Shown here in pieces: positions 6,601-11,205 of a DNA stretch of 11,205 nucleotides; position 1 is the first letter of the stretch, and the number at the start of each line of letters is the position of its first letter. Both the position numbers and the translations under genes were made by a program. The stretch comes from Chloromonas sp. AAM2. Its lineage: Eukaryota; Chlorophyta; Chlorophyceae; Chlamydomonadales; Chlamydomonadaceae. Location: contig QAXH01005652.1 in the NCBI GenBank assembly GCA_004335635.1, forward strand, positions 5,800-17,004, read 5' to 3'. Below the pieces are notes generated by a model. That model made no database searches, was not told the origin of the DNA, and was given only the letters and a program-made list of their open reading frames with translations.

Positions 6601-9600
6601 TGCTGTGTCACCCAAGTCCCCGAAATCCCTTTAGGTACCGTACAGTTCGCAGTATTTGGGATTCCAATTTGGCGAACGGAACCGCCAAATTGGCTCCCAC
6701 CAGTATTTTAGCTTGGGGGTACGTCAAATTGAGGAAAACGGTTCAATTTCAACGGCATTTTCAACCTGCGGCTCGCGGTATTGCACCCCTGCTTGCGCCC
6801 AGCAAACCTCGTGGCCAGCTGGCCATTACTTCCATTGTTAGCGTGCATCACACAAGTCGCACCCAGCGTGCTGCGGCGTATGCAGCTGCCCGTGTTGCTT
6901 TGAACGCAGGTTTTATGATCATATTCTAGAGAGTGGACGGCTGTGAACAGCCTGAACACTGATTTGAAGTGCGATGCCATGTGGGCATGAAGTGCTGTTG
7001 CGTGCGGTGGTGTTGGGTGTTGTGTTTCCATGCGTTCGAGAGTGTTTGCAGCGTTCGCCAAATACAAGAAGTTTGGCACATCGGGCCCGCCAATTGAGGG
7101 AAAATGGTCGTTTTGAAGCCTCTAAAAATTCGATTCGCCAAGTTCCATGACCACCAAATACTGCGAACTTTACGGTACCTGTTTAACTTGTGCACACTCT
7201 GGAGTGATGAGAACTCTGAGAAACAGAAGTAACCGTCCTCCACCCTCACCGTCTTGAAAACGTGTTGCCAGTGATGACATTCGTACTTTGCACCCTGCTA
7301 CCAGTGACCTTTCATGGCTTAACGATTGTCAGGCGCGTAATTCTTGGAGAGATATTGTGTCTAGCTGCAGTACCGTGGGTTAAACCATGAAAAGCCGTGT
7401 AATGATGATGATGATGATGATGACTCTCACCGTCACGTGACAGCACCCGTCTGGGCTTCTCCCAGTCCAAGAGGAACACGTCCACCTTGGACTGGCGGTA
7501 CAGGCGGTGCAGCGCGGCCAAGGTCTGGCCCACCACCGCCAGGATGATGGTCACCCTGAGCAGAGATACAGAGAGTGAGAACCGGGTGTGAAAGTGCTTA
7601 TTTAAGTGACCAAACGGTGTCATGATGGCCTTCAGTCCGGGGATGCTTACTTTGAACACGAGACAGGTGTGAGAATGTGGTTGGATTGAACACTTGGTGC
7701 ACACACTTTGCGATGGTGTGAGACAACAACAACAACAACAACAACATAGCCCTTAGTTGCCGATGCCACGGTCCTTGGCAACATACCAGCACGGCAAATG
7801 CATGCGGTGGAACTCCTGCCGGCCGTGTTGGCCTTGCTGGTGGGAGGCTGTGTTGACGCCTGGGTGCATTTCAGGTGGTGTTTTGGAAGATGGTGCTTGT
7901 TCTGCCACTGTCTGCCAGGCTCCTGCTTTATTATTCAGACTTTTTGCTTTATGACTCATTTCGATTGACTTTGAGTTTTTTGTCCCTGAGTTGCGGGACA
8001 CATCCCGTATGTGCATTGCGCGCATCGACATGGATGTAAAACAACAACAACAACAATAACAACAAGAAGTTTGCTTGTGGCCCACCTAAAGTTGTTAGCA
8101 TCCGAGTCCTGCAGCATGATGAAGTACACTCCCTCCTGCAGCTTGTAGGTGATGAGGTAGTAGAGGGAGGCCACGAACAGCACGCAGCACAGGCCGAGCG
8201 AGCCCACGTCGCACACCGTCACCACGCCGAACACAAGGAAGTCCTGTGCGGTAAGAGTGGCAGGACCAATAGCACGCGACTGTCAGGCACATGCAGAGGA
8301 AGAGTGGAAAAGTGTGACACAACAGCAAGGCAGACAGGGGGGGAGATAGAGATAGGAAAAAGAGAGAGAGAGAGGGGGAGAGAGGAGAGAGAGAGGGGTG
8401 TTGAGCAATTGCAAATGACAGACAATACATACAGCAGCAGCGCATTCCAGATCAACATCAAAGTGCTCAAGTTCATCTGTAAGTCCAACTTATTATTATT
8501 TCCAACTCTTGCTGTCTCGAGTCTTACTAAGGTCTCACGTCTCACATAATCAAGTCCCGTACACACGCCAAGCACAGGGCCTCAGCATACCTGGTCTGCC
8601 TGGTCTCCCCTTCTCTTCCTCATGTACTGAAACAGCCGCCACACAAGCAGTGGCAGGGCGATCACCACCTCGAAGACGATCAGCATGGTGCGCCAGGCAT
8701 ACCAGAAACGGTTGTTCAGGGCACCAGGGTTCTGGTAAGTGACCCAGAAACCGATGGTCTGGGTGGCACTGGCGGTGTCGGTTACCACCTGGGAAGAGCC
8801 ATACCTGCAACACCACGTAAACTCACCAGCATCATGAAAAGAATCAGATCTTCTATTTGAGGTCCATTTGTTTTTCTTAGGTTCCTTGCAGTTATGTAAT
8901 CCATCATAATTTAATCCAGCGTCCACAGCATGCAGAACATGCGCTTGATTGTTTGGTATTGAATAGCCTTGGACGGAGGGTCAAAGCAACAACATCAATA
9001 CCATGTGCAAAACATCCATTACAAACACAACCCTGCCACAGAGAGCAGGTCATTCATACAATGTGATGCCGGGGCTCATTGGTTGAGACATTCAGCCATG
9101 GGAGCAACCTCGTGGAATTGTGCTCAGCATCAAGCACAGACGAGCATGAAAAACCTGCTGGAACAGTGAGGCATGAAGAATCAGGGAGCACGAAGCCCCA
9201 CATGCATCCGGCAAGGGTAGCAGCACAGGCCGGTCATGCTCGACACTCAGTTGGCGTTCTTGCTATTGAATGGCCGGCAGCAACCTATGCAACACATAAC
9301 TAGAGTTTGATGCTGAACAGCCTTGGGCTGAACGGCAGATGAAACAGTAACGGCGTTTGTGCGCAGACTCAGCCCTGACCGACCCCAGACTTGTTGTGGT
9401 GCTTACTTAATCCACAATGTGGGCGGCAGTAGCTGATTGGGCGCGTCATCCTGAACCGTTACTGTCAGTTGCATGGTGGTTGGGTACTGCACTGCCTTGA
9501 AGTCACTGGCAGAGGGCACGGCGCTCTGAAGGGTACCCAGGGAGCCATCAACGAAGAAAAACCGACGCACGGCGCCTGCATGTATCCGACATGAGCAAGC

Positions 9601-10951
9601 AAAAGTTGGAACTGCCTGGTTCCAGCAACTGGCTGAGGGGGCGTTCACATGTGGCAAATCTGGAATCCAAATTATTTGCCCAATTTTACATGTGAACGCA
9701 CCCTAAAACGCAAGTATCCATTGCAAGCTGGTTTAATTCACTGGTAAGATAGTAGCCTTTGGTCGGAAGGGGAACTGCCAACGATGTAACGACCAGCAAG
9801 CAACTGGAGGATCAGAAGCTATGGGTACATAACATTGTAGACACGCCGTAGCAGACCTGCATTGATAGCTGCCATGCAGACTGGACTTGCAGTGTCTTTT
9901 GAATGACCACTCATCACTATTGTCCACGCTTGGTTAGCGGTTGAATCCAATGTTGATGTAACATCTTCTACTTCCTAGGCTCCTCACCTTGGTCGTTGTT
10001 AACGTTGTTGACGTACGTGTCGTAGTTTGAGTTCTTGACAGGCACGGGGTACAGGCTGGACGAACTGGTCTGCGAGCAGACAGGCCGGGGGAGAACAGGT
10101 CGCAGTGGTCATGATGCAGCAGACCTGACTGTTCCAACTCATGGCGTGCAATGCGACTCCCTCTCTCTCTCTCTCTCTGACACACACGCAAGTCACACAG
10201 GGGTGCAGTTAACAGTTGTGCTGTTTGTTTCCCCTCCCTCCCGCCCCTGCCCCCGCTGAGCAGTCCTCCCGGATTGAAGGCCATGTAACACACACACACA
10301 CACACGCACACACACACACACACATCCCGGGTACTTCAACCCTATAAGCACGGTGCATGGGAAACCCACAGACAGGCAAGGGGGCGAACAGGTTAGGCAG
10401 GGAGACGACAGGTCAGGCTGTAGCCACACCATAGATGGCTTTCTTTTCCTGCTTGGTCAGCCACTGAGCTTCTCTTGCTGGTGTAGTGGTAAAGAGTTGT
10501 ACTGATTGAGCAGCCCCTCAGGGCTGATGGTCAGACAAAACAGCACTAACAGCTGTATTAATTGAGCAGCCCCTCTGGGCTGATGACCAGATAAAACAGC
10601 ACTAACAGCATTTGTTGAAGCCTTGGTTGCGCTGTTCAGGTGTGACTGTTCCAGGCCAGGCAGGGAGAAGATAGGTCAGGCTGCAGTCAGGCAAAACAAG
10701 TCAGCTCCATAATCCAACCTTAGCGTCCACGGTCTACAGTGGCCCCTATAATATCCTTGGGCGTCTTGACCGCTTTCTACGCCGTTCCTAGGTTTCTCCC
10801 TAGTTCCGAGAGCGTGACATCACACCCTGATTCCCCAGTAACCACCTGAAGGTACAGGTCGAAGAAGAGGGGTTCACGAGAGGGCTGGGGCACGTGGGAC
10901 AGGATGTCGGTTACTGTCAGTTCGCACACATTGTTGTACAGCCACCCAAAC
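3430..10951 (-). CDS. MKS3: Meckelin (TMEM67/MKS3), C-terminal 638 residues, thirteen exons
   Basis: Meckelin is a multi-pass membrane protein of the ciliary transition zone, part of the MKS complex that gates entry into the cilium; human mutations cause Meckel and Joubert syndromes. Exons in transcript order: 10951-10846, 10069-9988, 9575-9407, 8804-8591, 8243-8086, 7555-7431, 6462-6347, 5910-5794, 5537-5338, 4957-4783, 4563-4411, 4161-4039, 3609-3430. All introns are GT-AG and all phases agree. Diagnostic stretches are FWYAWRTMLIVFE, VDVFLLDWEKPR, SAWRTLMIANEFTELQTTR, GYYVHGRNHSQHSDAS and the terminal KTMVDNHFLI. Hydrophobic segments lie near residues 159-177, 200-222, 244-262, 314-331, 354-377, 392-406 and 599-618, fitting the usual seven or so membrane spans. 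Human meckelin has 995 residues, so about 350 residues, mostly the extracellular cysteine-rich part and signal peptide, lie beyond the right edge. Identity comes from recalled family features, not a search. Confidence 0.88.
3610..4038 (-). other. Meckelin intron 12
   Basis: The 429 bp start with GTGAGCAC and run straight into a short (GGT)n tract (+ strand CCA repeats, 4018-4030). A copy of the dispersed repeat lies at 3975-4007. The rest shows nothing recognisable. Confidence 0.85.
3975..4007 (+). repeat. Dispersed short repeat, copy 2
   Basis: It contains CTGAGCAGTCCG followed by CCCGGACTGAAGGCCAT and GTAA. The 17-bp core (3987-4003) is identical to the reverse-strand copy at 7625-7641. 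CA/CCA-rich sequence follows it. Confidence 0.8.
4039..4161 (-). CDS. MKS3: Meckelin visible exon 12
   Basis: It encodes VIDPTYTQMVFQMPPE to SATMLLGNE (residues 539-579). HDYFRSFSATMLLGNE matches the meckelin region before the final membrane segment. It is phase 0 at both ends, with acceptor TGCGCAG and donor GAG|GTGAGC. Confidence 0.9.
4162..4410 (-). other. Meckelin intron 11
   Basis: The 249-bp intron has the donor CAG|GTGTGT. The + strand carries two close GAACGTTGAA copies (4257-4278). Nothing else was recognised. Confidence 0.8.
4411..4563 (-). CDS. MKS3: Meckelin visible exon 11, charged cytosolic helix
   Basis: It encodes residues 488-538, AASDVRMRKGQVLAF to ERNHATQ, a charged, probably helical cytosolic segment. 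It is very GC-rich compared with the flanking introns and is phase 0 at both ends. Confidence 0.88.
4603..4658. repeat. (CA)n microsatellite in meckelin intron 10
   Basis: A CA run with a few interruptions (CGCACACGTACAC in the middle) sits in the 219-bp intron 4564-4782. It lies on the acceptor side for the reverse-strand gene. Confidence 0.95.
4783..4957 (-). CDS. MKS3: Meckelin visible exon 10
   Basis: It encodes DLNVELEKEGEGLVANRGLV and on to RKQYEQKMLRQVEQ (residues 430-487). This corresponds to the conserved charged region after the GYYxHGR motif. The first base completes Lys429 and the exon ends in phase 0 at CAG|GTAGGG. Confidence 0.9.
4958..5337 (-). other. Meckelin intron 9 with a 24-bp tandem array
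   Basis: In this 380-bp intron, five copies of a 24-bp unit begin about 20 bases past the donor (CAA|GTAGGT). A degenerate GATA run (5150-5170) and G-rich GGGTGG/GGGACA motifs follow towards the acceptor. Confidence 0.9.
5197..5316. repeat. 24-bp tandem repeat, five copies
   Basis: Units are 5197-5220, 5221-5244, 5245-5268, 5269-5292 and 5293-5316. Each has GACTAGTATT preceded by TGCGCACACA. Only the fourth differs (two changes). Near-identity implies recent or continuing turnover. On the reverse strand it would read as an 8-residue period (QSNTSLCA), but it is intronic. Confidence 0.97.
5338..5537 (-). CDS. MKS3: Meckelin visible exon 9, membrane segment and GYYVHGR motif
   Basis: It encodes residues 363-428. 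A membrane segment (VAFLLVLFLGQFLF) leads to WWPYVSDPLMNLVDLMYLAN and GYYVHGRNHSQHSD, which corresponds to the FGYYIHGR...H region of animal meckelins and is the best family signature here. Acceptor TTTTCAG; donor CTCAA|GTAGGT with a split Lys codon. Confidence 0.93.
5538..5793 (-). other. Meckelin intron 8
   Basis: The 256-bp intron has the donor GAG|GTGCGC followed by a G-rich stretch (5755-5792 on the complement). I see no repeats. Confidence 0.8.
5794..5910 (-). CDS. MKS3: Meckelin visible exon 8
   Basis: It encodes residues 324-362, VMVLVGAGVENSGD to SIILRFGVE. It covers the end of one membrane segment, a short polar loop and the start of the next. It has exactly 39 codons and phase 0 at both ends. 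Confidence 0.88.
5911..6346 (-). other. Meckelin intron 7
   Basis: The 436-bp intron is relatively AT-rich, with the donor ATG|GTGGGT. Apart from a short A run (5934-5942) I see no element in it. Confidence 0.8.
6347..6462 (-). CDS. MKS3: Meckelin visible exon 7, SAWRT...ANEFTELQT segment
   Basis: It encodes residues 286-323, including SAWRTLMIANEFTELQTTR, a strongly conserved cytosolic segment of meckelins, then the start of a membrane segment. The first two bases complete Gly285. Acceptor CTCCCAG. Confidence 0.92.
6477..6548. repeat. TGAG/TTGA tetranucleotide repeat near an acceptor
   Basis: GAGTGAGTGAGTG, then TTGATTGATGATTGATTG, then GAGTGACTGAGTGAGTG. It starts about 15 bases upstream of the exon 7 acceptor on the reverse strand, where a pyrimidine tract would be expected. 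Confidence 0.95.
6633..7180. mobile_element. MITE-like non-autonomous element with 27-bp terminal inverted repeats
   Basis: The left end 6633-6659 (starting AGGTACCGTACAGTTCGC) matches the reverse complement of 7154-7180 at 26 of 27 bases. Weaker inverted similarity continues to TTGGCGAA (6669-6676 against 7135-7142). Internal motifs of the TTTGGCGAA type recur (near 6668, 6683 and 7052). No long open frame or transposase motif is present. No convincing target-site duplication was found (TTTA lies near both ends but with a 2-base offset), so family and exact ends are uncertain. Confidence 0.7.
6664..6693. repeat. Perfect 11-bp hairpin inside the left end of the MITE-like element
   Basis: CCAATTTGGCG (6664-6674) and CGCCAAATTGG (6683-6693) are perfect inverted repeats separated by the 8 bases AACGGAAC. 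Confidence 0.92.
7402..7422. repeat. (ATG)7 microsatellite next to the meckelin exon 6 donor
   Basis: Seven ATG units lie seven bases beyond the GT of the donor in the transcript sense, where they read (CAT)n. Confidence 0.97.
7431..7555 (-). CDS. MKS3: Meckelin visible exon 6, DVFLLDWEKPR motif
   Basis: It encodes residues 244-284, a membrane segment (VTIILAVVGQTLAALHRLY) followed by SKVDVFLLDWEKPRRVLSRD. This corresponds to the VDIFFIDWERP block of animal meckelin. Acceptor TGCTCAG; donor GACG|GTGAGA; codons are split at both ends. Confidence 0.93.
7625..7642 (-). repeat. Dispersed short repeat, copy 3 (core only)
   Basis: The reverse strand reads CCCCGGACTGAAGGCCAT, identical over 17 bases to the core of the copy at 3987-4003. 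The GAGCAG part and the GTAA end are missing. Confidence 0.75.
7723..7746. repeat. (ACA)8 microsatellite
   Basis: Eight perfect ACA units in the middle of meckelin intron 5. Confidence 0.97.
8041..8066. repeat. (ACA)n microsatellite near the meckelin exon 5 donor
   Basis: ACA units with one ATA interruption begin about 20 bases past the donor in the transcript sense. Confidence 0.95.
8086..8243 (-). CDS. MKS3: Meckelin visible exon 5, second membrane segment
   Basis: It encodes residues 191-242, DFLVFGVVTVCDVGSLGLCC and on to LITYKLQEGVYFIMLQDSDA. It has one strong hydrophobic segment (200-222). Acceptor CCGCACAG; donor TTTAG|GTGGGC splits Arg243. Confidence 0.88.
8244..8590 (-). other. Meckelin intron 4 with a GA-rich tract
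   Basis: The 347-bp intron has the donor CAG|GTATGC. The + strand AG run at 8360-8397 reads as a long CT tract in the transcript sense, on the acceptor half. Nothing else was recognised. Confidence 0.85.
8360..8397. repeat. (AG)n purine tract
   Basis: AG repeats with G-run interruptions; CT-rich in the sense of the meckelin transcript. Confidence 0.95.
8591..8804 (-). CDS. MKS3: Meckelin visible exon 4, first membrane segment
   Basis: It encodes residues 120-190. An extracellular stretch (YGSSQVVTDTASATQTIGFW) leads to the conserved FWYAWRTMLIVFE, the first membrane segment (159-177) and a basic stop-transfer stretch RKRR. The acceptor is GTTGCAG after 8804. Confidence 0.9.
8805..9406 (-). 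other. Meckelin intron 3
   Basis: The 602-bp intron has the donor ATTAA|GTAAGC. I see no microsatellite or transposon-like end. The small open frames on the + strand (8969-9303) overlap each other and match nothing I know. Confidence 0.75.
9407..9575 (-). CDS. MKS3: Meckelin visible exon 3, extracellular beta-rich segment
   Basis: It encodes residues 64-118, AVRRFFFVDGSLGTLQ to LLPPTLWI, with alternating hydrophobic residues (MQLTVTVQD) typical of the extracellular domain just before the membrane. Codons are split at both ends, and both joins keep frame. Confidence 0.87.
9576..9987 (-). other. Meckelin intron 2 with a foldback palindrome
   Basis: The 412-bp intron has the donor CAAG|GTGAGG. 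Its main content is the 69-bp palindrome at 9636-9704; the rest shows nothing recognisable. Confidence 0.8.
9636..9704. mobile_element. 69-bp foldback palindrome, possibly a minimal transposon remnant
   Basis: Arms 9636-9652 (AGGGGGCGTTCACATGT) and 9688-9704 (ACATGTGAACGCACCCT) pair at 16 of 17 positions. A second, inner stem pairs GGCAAAT (9653-9659) with ATTTGCC (9674-9680). GC-rich ends around an AT-rich centre look like a very short foldback MITE. No target-site duplication is evident (CTG on the left, AAA on the right), so its mobile nature is inferred. Confidence 0.6.
9988..10069 (-). CDS. MKS3: Meckelin visible exon 2
   Basis: It encodes residues 36-62, TSSSSLYPVPVKNSNYDTYV and then NNVNNDQ. 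LYPVPV fits the extracellular domain of meckelin. Acceptor CTGCTCGCAG; donor CAAG|GTGAGG splits Gly63. Confidence 0.82.
10159..10178. repeat. (CT)n microsatellite
   Basis: About ten CT units followed by a short ACACAC run. Confidence 0.95.
10256..10288 (+). repeat. Dispersed short repeat, copy 4, running into (CA)n
   Basis: It contains CTGAGCAGTCCT followed by CCCGGATTGAAGGCCAT and GTAA. It differs from the core at 3987-4003 by one base (10268-10284) and continues directly into a CA microsatellite. Confidence 0.8.
10289..10324. repeat. (CA)n microsatellite
   Basis: A CA run with one CG interruption, attached to the end of dispersed-repeat copy 4. Confidence 0.96.
10395..10686. repeat. 29-bp direct repeat pair bracketing the tandem duplication
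   Basis: 10395-10423 and 10658-10686 share AGGCAGGGAGA and AGGTCAGGCTG with only a few differences between. They enclose the 56-bp duplication, so the whole stretch may be one larger repeat element. Confidence 0.75.
10499..10609. repeat. 56-bp tandem duplication with an internal hairpin, related to the dispersed repeat
   Basis: Copies at 10499-10553 and 10555-10609 differ at a few positions. Each holds a 6-bp hairpin, CAGCCC-CTCA-GGGCTG in the first and CTCT loop in the second. TTGAGCAGCCCCTCAGGGCT aligns with the dispersed repeat at about 13 of 20 core positions, mostly by transitions. Upstream, 10479-10489 (TGGTGTAGTGG) fits the tRNA box A consensus, which hints at a tRNA-derived SINE; no good box B is seen. 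Confidence 0.7.
10846..10951 (-). CDS. MKS3: Meckelin visible exon 1 (first in window)
   Basis: It encodes residues 1-35 of the visible part, FGWLYNNVCELTVTDILSHV to PLFFDLYLQ. The acceptor is CTGTGCAG after 10951. The donor is chosen as CAG|GTGGTT because this gives FDLYLQ-TSSSSLYPVPV in phase. Recognition of this exon rests mainly on position and frame. Confidence 0.75.
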
Positions 10952-11205
10952 CTGCACAGGCGCAGACACACGCAGCCTAGGTGAAAGGCGGCAGGACTGT
11001 CAGAAGTGGTAGATGCATCATGCTCGTGCTCTTCAGTGTTCAGCCTAGTCATAGTACAGCCAGGCTGATAGTCCGCTAATCTGGTAGAGACTGCGGGTTA
11101 TGTGGCCAGGGCTGTTAGTCCGCTAATCTGGTAGAGGCTGCAGGTTGTGTGGCCAGGGCTGTTAGTCCGCTAATCTGGTAGAGGCTGCAGGTTATGTGGC
11201 CAGGG
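10952..11205 (-). other. Part of an upstream meckelin intron, ending in a 47-bp tandem array
   Basis: No exon is recognised here. The first 110 bases are unremarkable and the rest is the tandem array. Confidence 0.65.
11065..11205. repeat. 47-bp tandem repeat, three copies, continuing past the window
   Basis: Units are 11065-11111, 11112-11158 and 11159-11205, each with AGTCCGCTAATCTGGTAGAG and ending GTGGCCAGGG. Units differ at only a few positions. The third copy ends exactly at the window edge, so the array probably continues. Confidence 0.97.

Larger units (their letters stand above)
6463..7430 (-). other. Meckelin intron 6 with a MITE-like element and two simple repeats
   Basis: The 968-bp intron carries (CAT)n next to its donor, a 548-bp element with terminal inverted repeats (6633-7180) and a TGAG/TTGA repeat next to its acceptor. 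The small open frames over it match no transposase I recognise. Confidence 0.85.
7556..8085 (-). other. Meckelin intron 5 with two (CAA)n tracts and a dispersed-repeat copy
   Basis: The 530-bp intron has the donor TTTAG|GTGGGC with a (TTG)n tract about 20 bases on (+ strand 8041-8066). A second CAA tract lies at 7723-7746 and a dispersed-repeat core at 7625-7642. Confidence 0.85.
10070..10845 (-). other. Meckelin intron 1 (visible), repeat-rich
   Basis: The 776 bp have the donor CAG|GTGGTT, weaker than the others. Contents: a CT run, a dispersed-repeat copy running into (CA)n, a 56-bp tandem duplication and a 29-bp direct repeat. An unseen small exon cannot be excluded, but the flanking exons join in phase without one. 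Confidence 0.75.

Noticed and set aside
6546..6929. A transposase or other protein within the MITE-like element
   Set aside because: The 127-codon frame starts outside the element and crosses its inverted repeat and hairpin; no catalytic motif is visible.
7312..7430. Poly-His extension of meckelin exon 6
   Set aside because: The histidines come from reading the (CAT)n tract past the GTGAGA donor; splicing at 7431 joins conserved meckelin sequence in frame.
7956..8085. Extra hydrophobic segment after meckelin exon 5 (VVIVVVVVL)
   Set aside because: It is translation of the (GTT)n repeat inside intron 5; the donor at 8085 gives the conserved join instead.
10473..10545. A tRNA gene
   Set aside because: A box A-like motif is present, but there is no acceptor stem, proper T arm or clear box B; at most it is a SINE relic.
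10777..10845. Coding continuation past meckelin visible exon 1
   Set aside because: The frame runs to a TAG, while a GT donor at 10845 joins in phase 0 to exon 2. It is kept as intron, with some doubt because the donor is weak.

Overview
The window is nuclear DNA from a eukaryote. It holds the 3' parts of two intron-rich genes that converge on each other. The likely host is a flagellated green alga. The first gene is a plant/plastid-type fused histidine-biosynthesis enzyme, which animals lack, and the second is a ciliary membrane protein. The exons are GC-rich, with third codon positions mostly G or C, while the introns are poorer in GC and full of microsatellites. TGTAA, the usual polyadenylation signal of volvocalean algae, occurs downstream of both stop codons. 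The exact lineage is inference; another plastid-bearing flagellate is possible.

Left part (182-2199, + strand): five exons of HISN2, the bifunctional phosphoribosyl-AMP cyclohydrolase / phosphoribosyl-ATP pyrophosphatase, steps 3 and 2 of histidine synthesis. The start of the gene lies left of the window. About 193 residues are visible, from the SRSR motif of the HisI domain to the stop after the HisE domain. Middle (2200-3429): a convergent intergenic region with both 3' untranslated regions and no recognisable gene.

Right part (3430-10951, - strand): thirteen exons of meckelin (TMEM67/MKS3), a transition-zone membrane protein of cilia. All join in frame at GT-AG sites and give the C-terminal 638 residues, through to a conserved VDxxFLI end. 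The N-terminal cysteine-rich part lies beyond the right edge. The two genes have no evident functional link.

Much of the notable structure is in the introns. It includes a 548-bp element with 27-bp terminal inverted repeats (6633-7180), a 69-bp foldback palindrome (9636-9704), a dispersed short repeat family with at least four copies in introns of both genes, and tandem arrays with 24-, 33-, 47- and 56-bp units. Several simple repeats lie directly beside 5' splice sites. In HISN2, the exon end that encodes the CHTG motif is repeated twice inside the next intron. Another HISN2 intron is flanked by a 15/16-bp direct repeat, as expected if the intron arose by duplication. No wholly new gene system was found; the repeats and splice-site structures are the most unusual things here.
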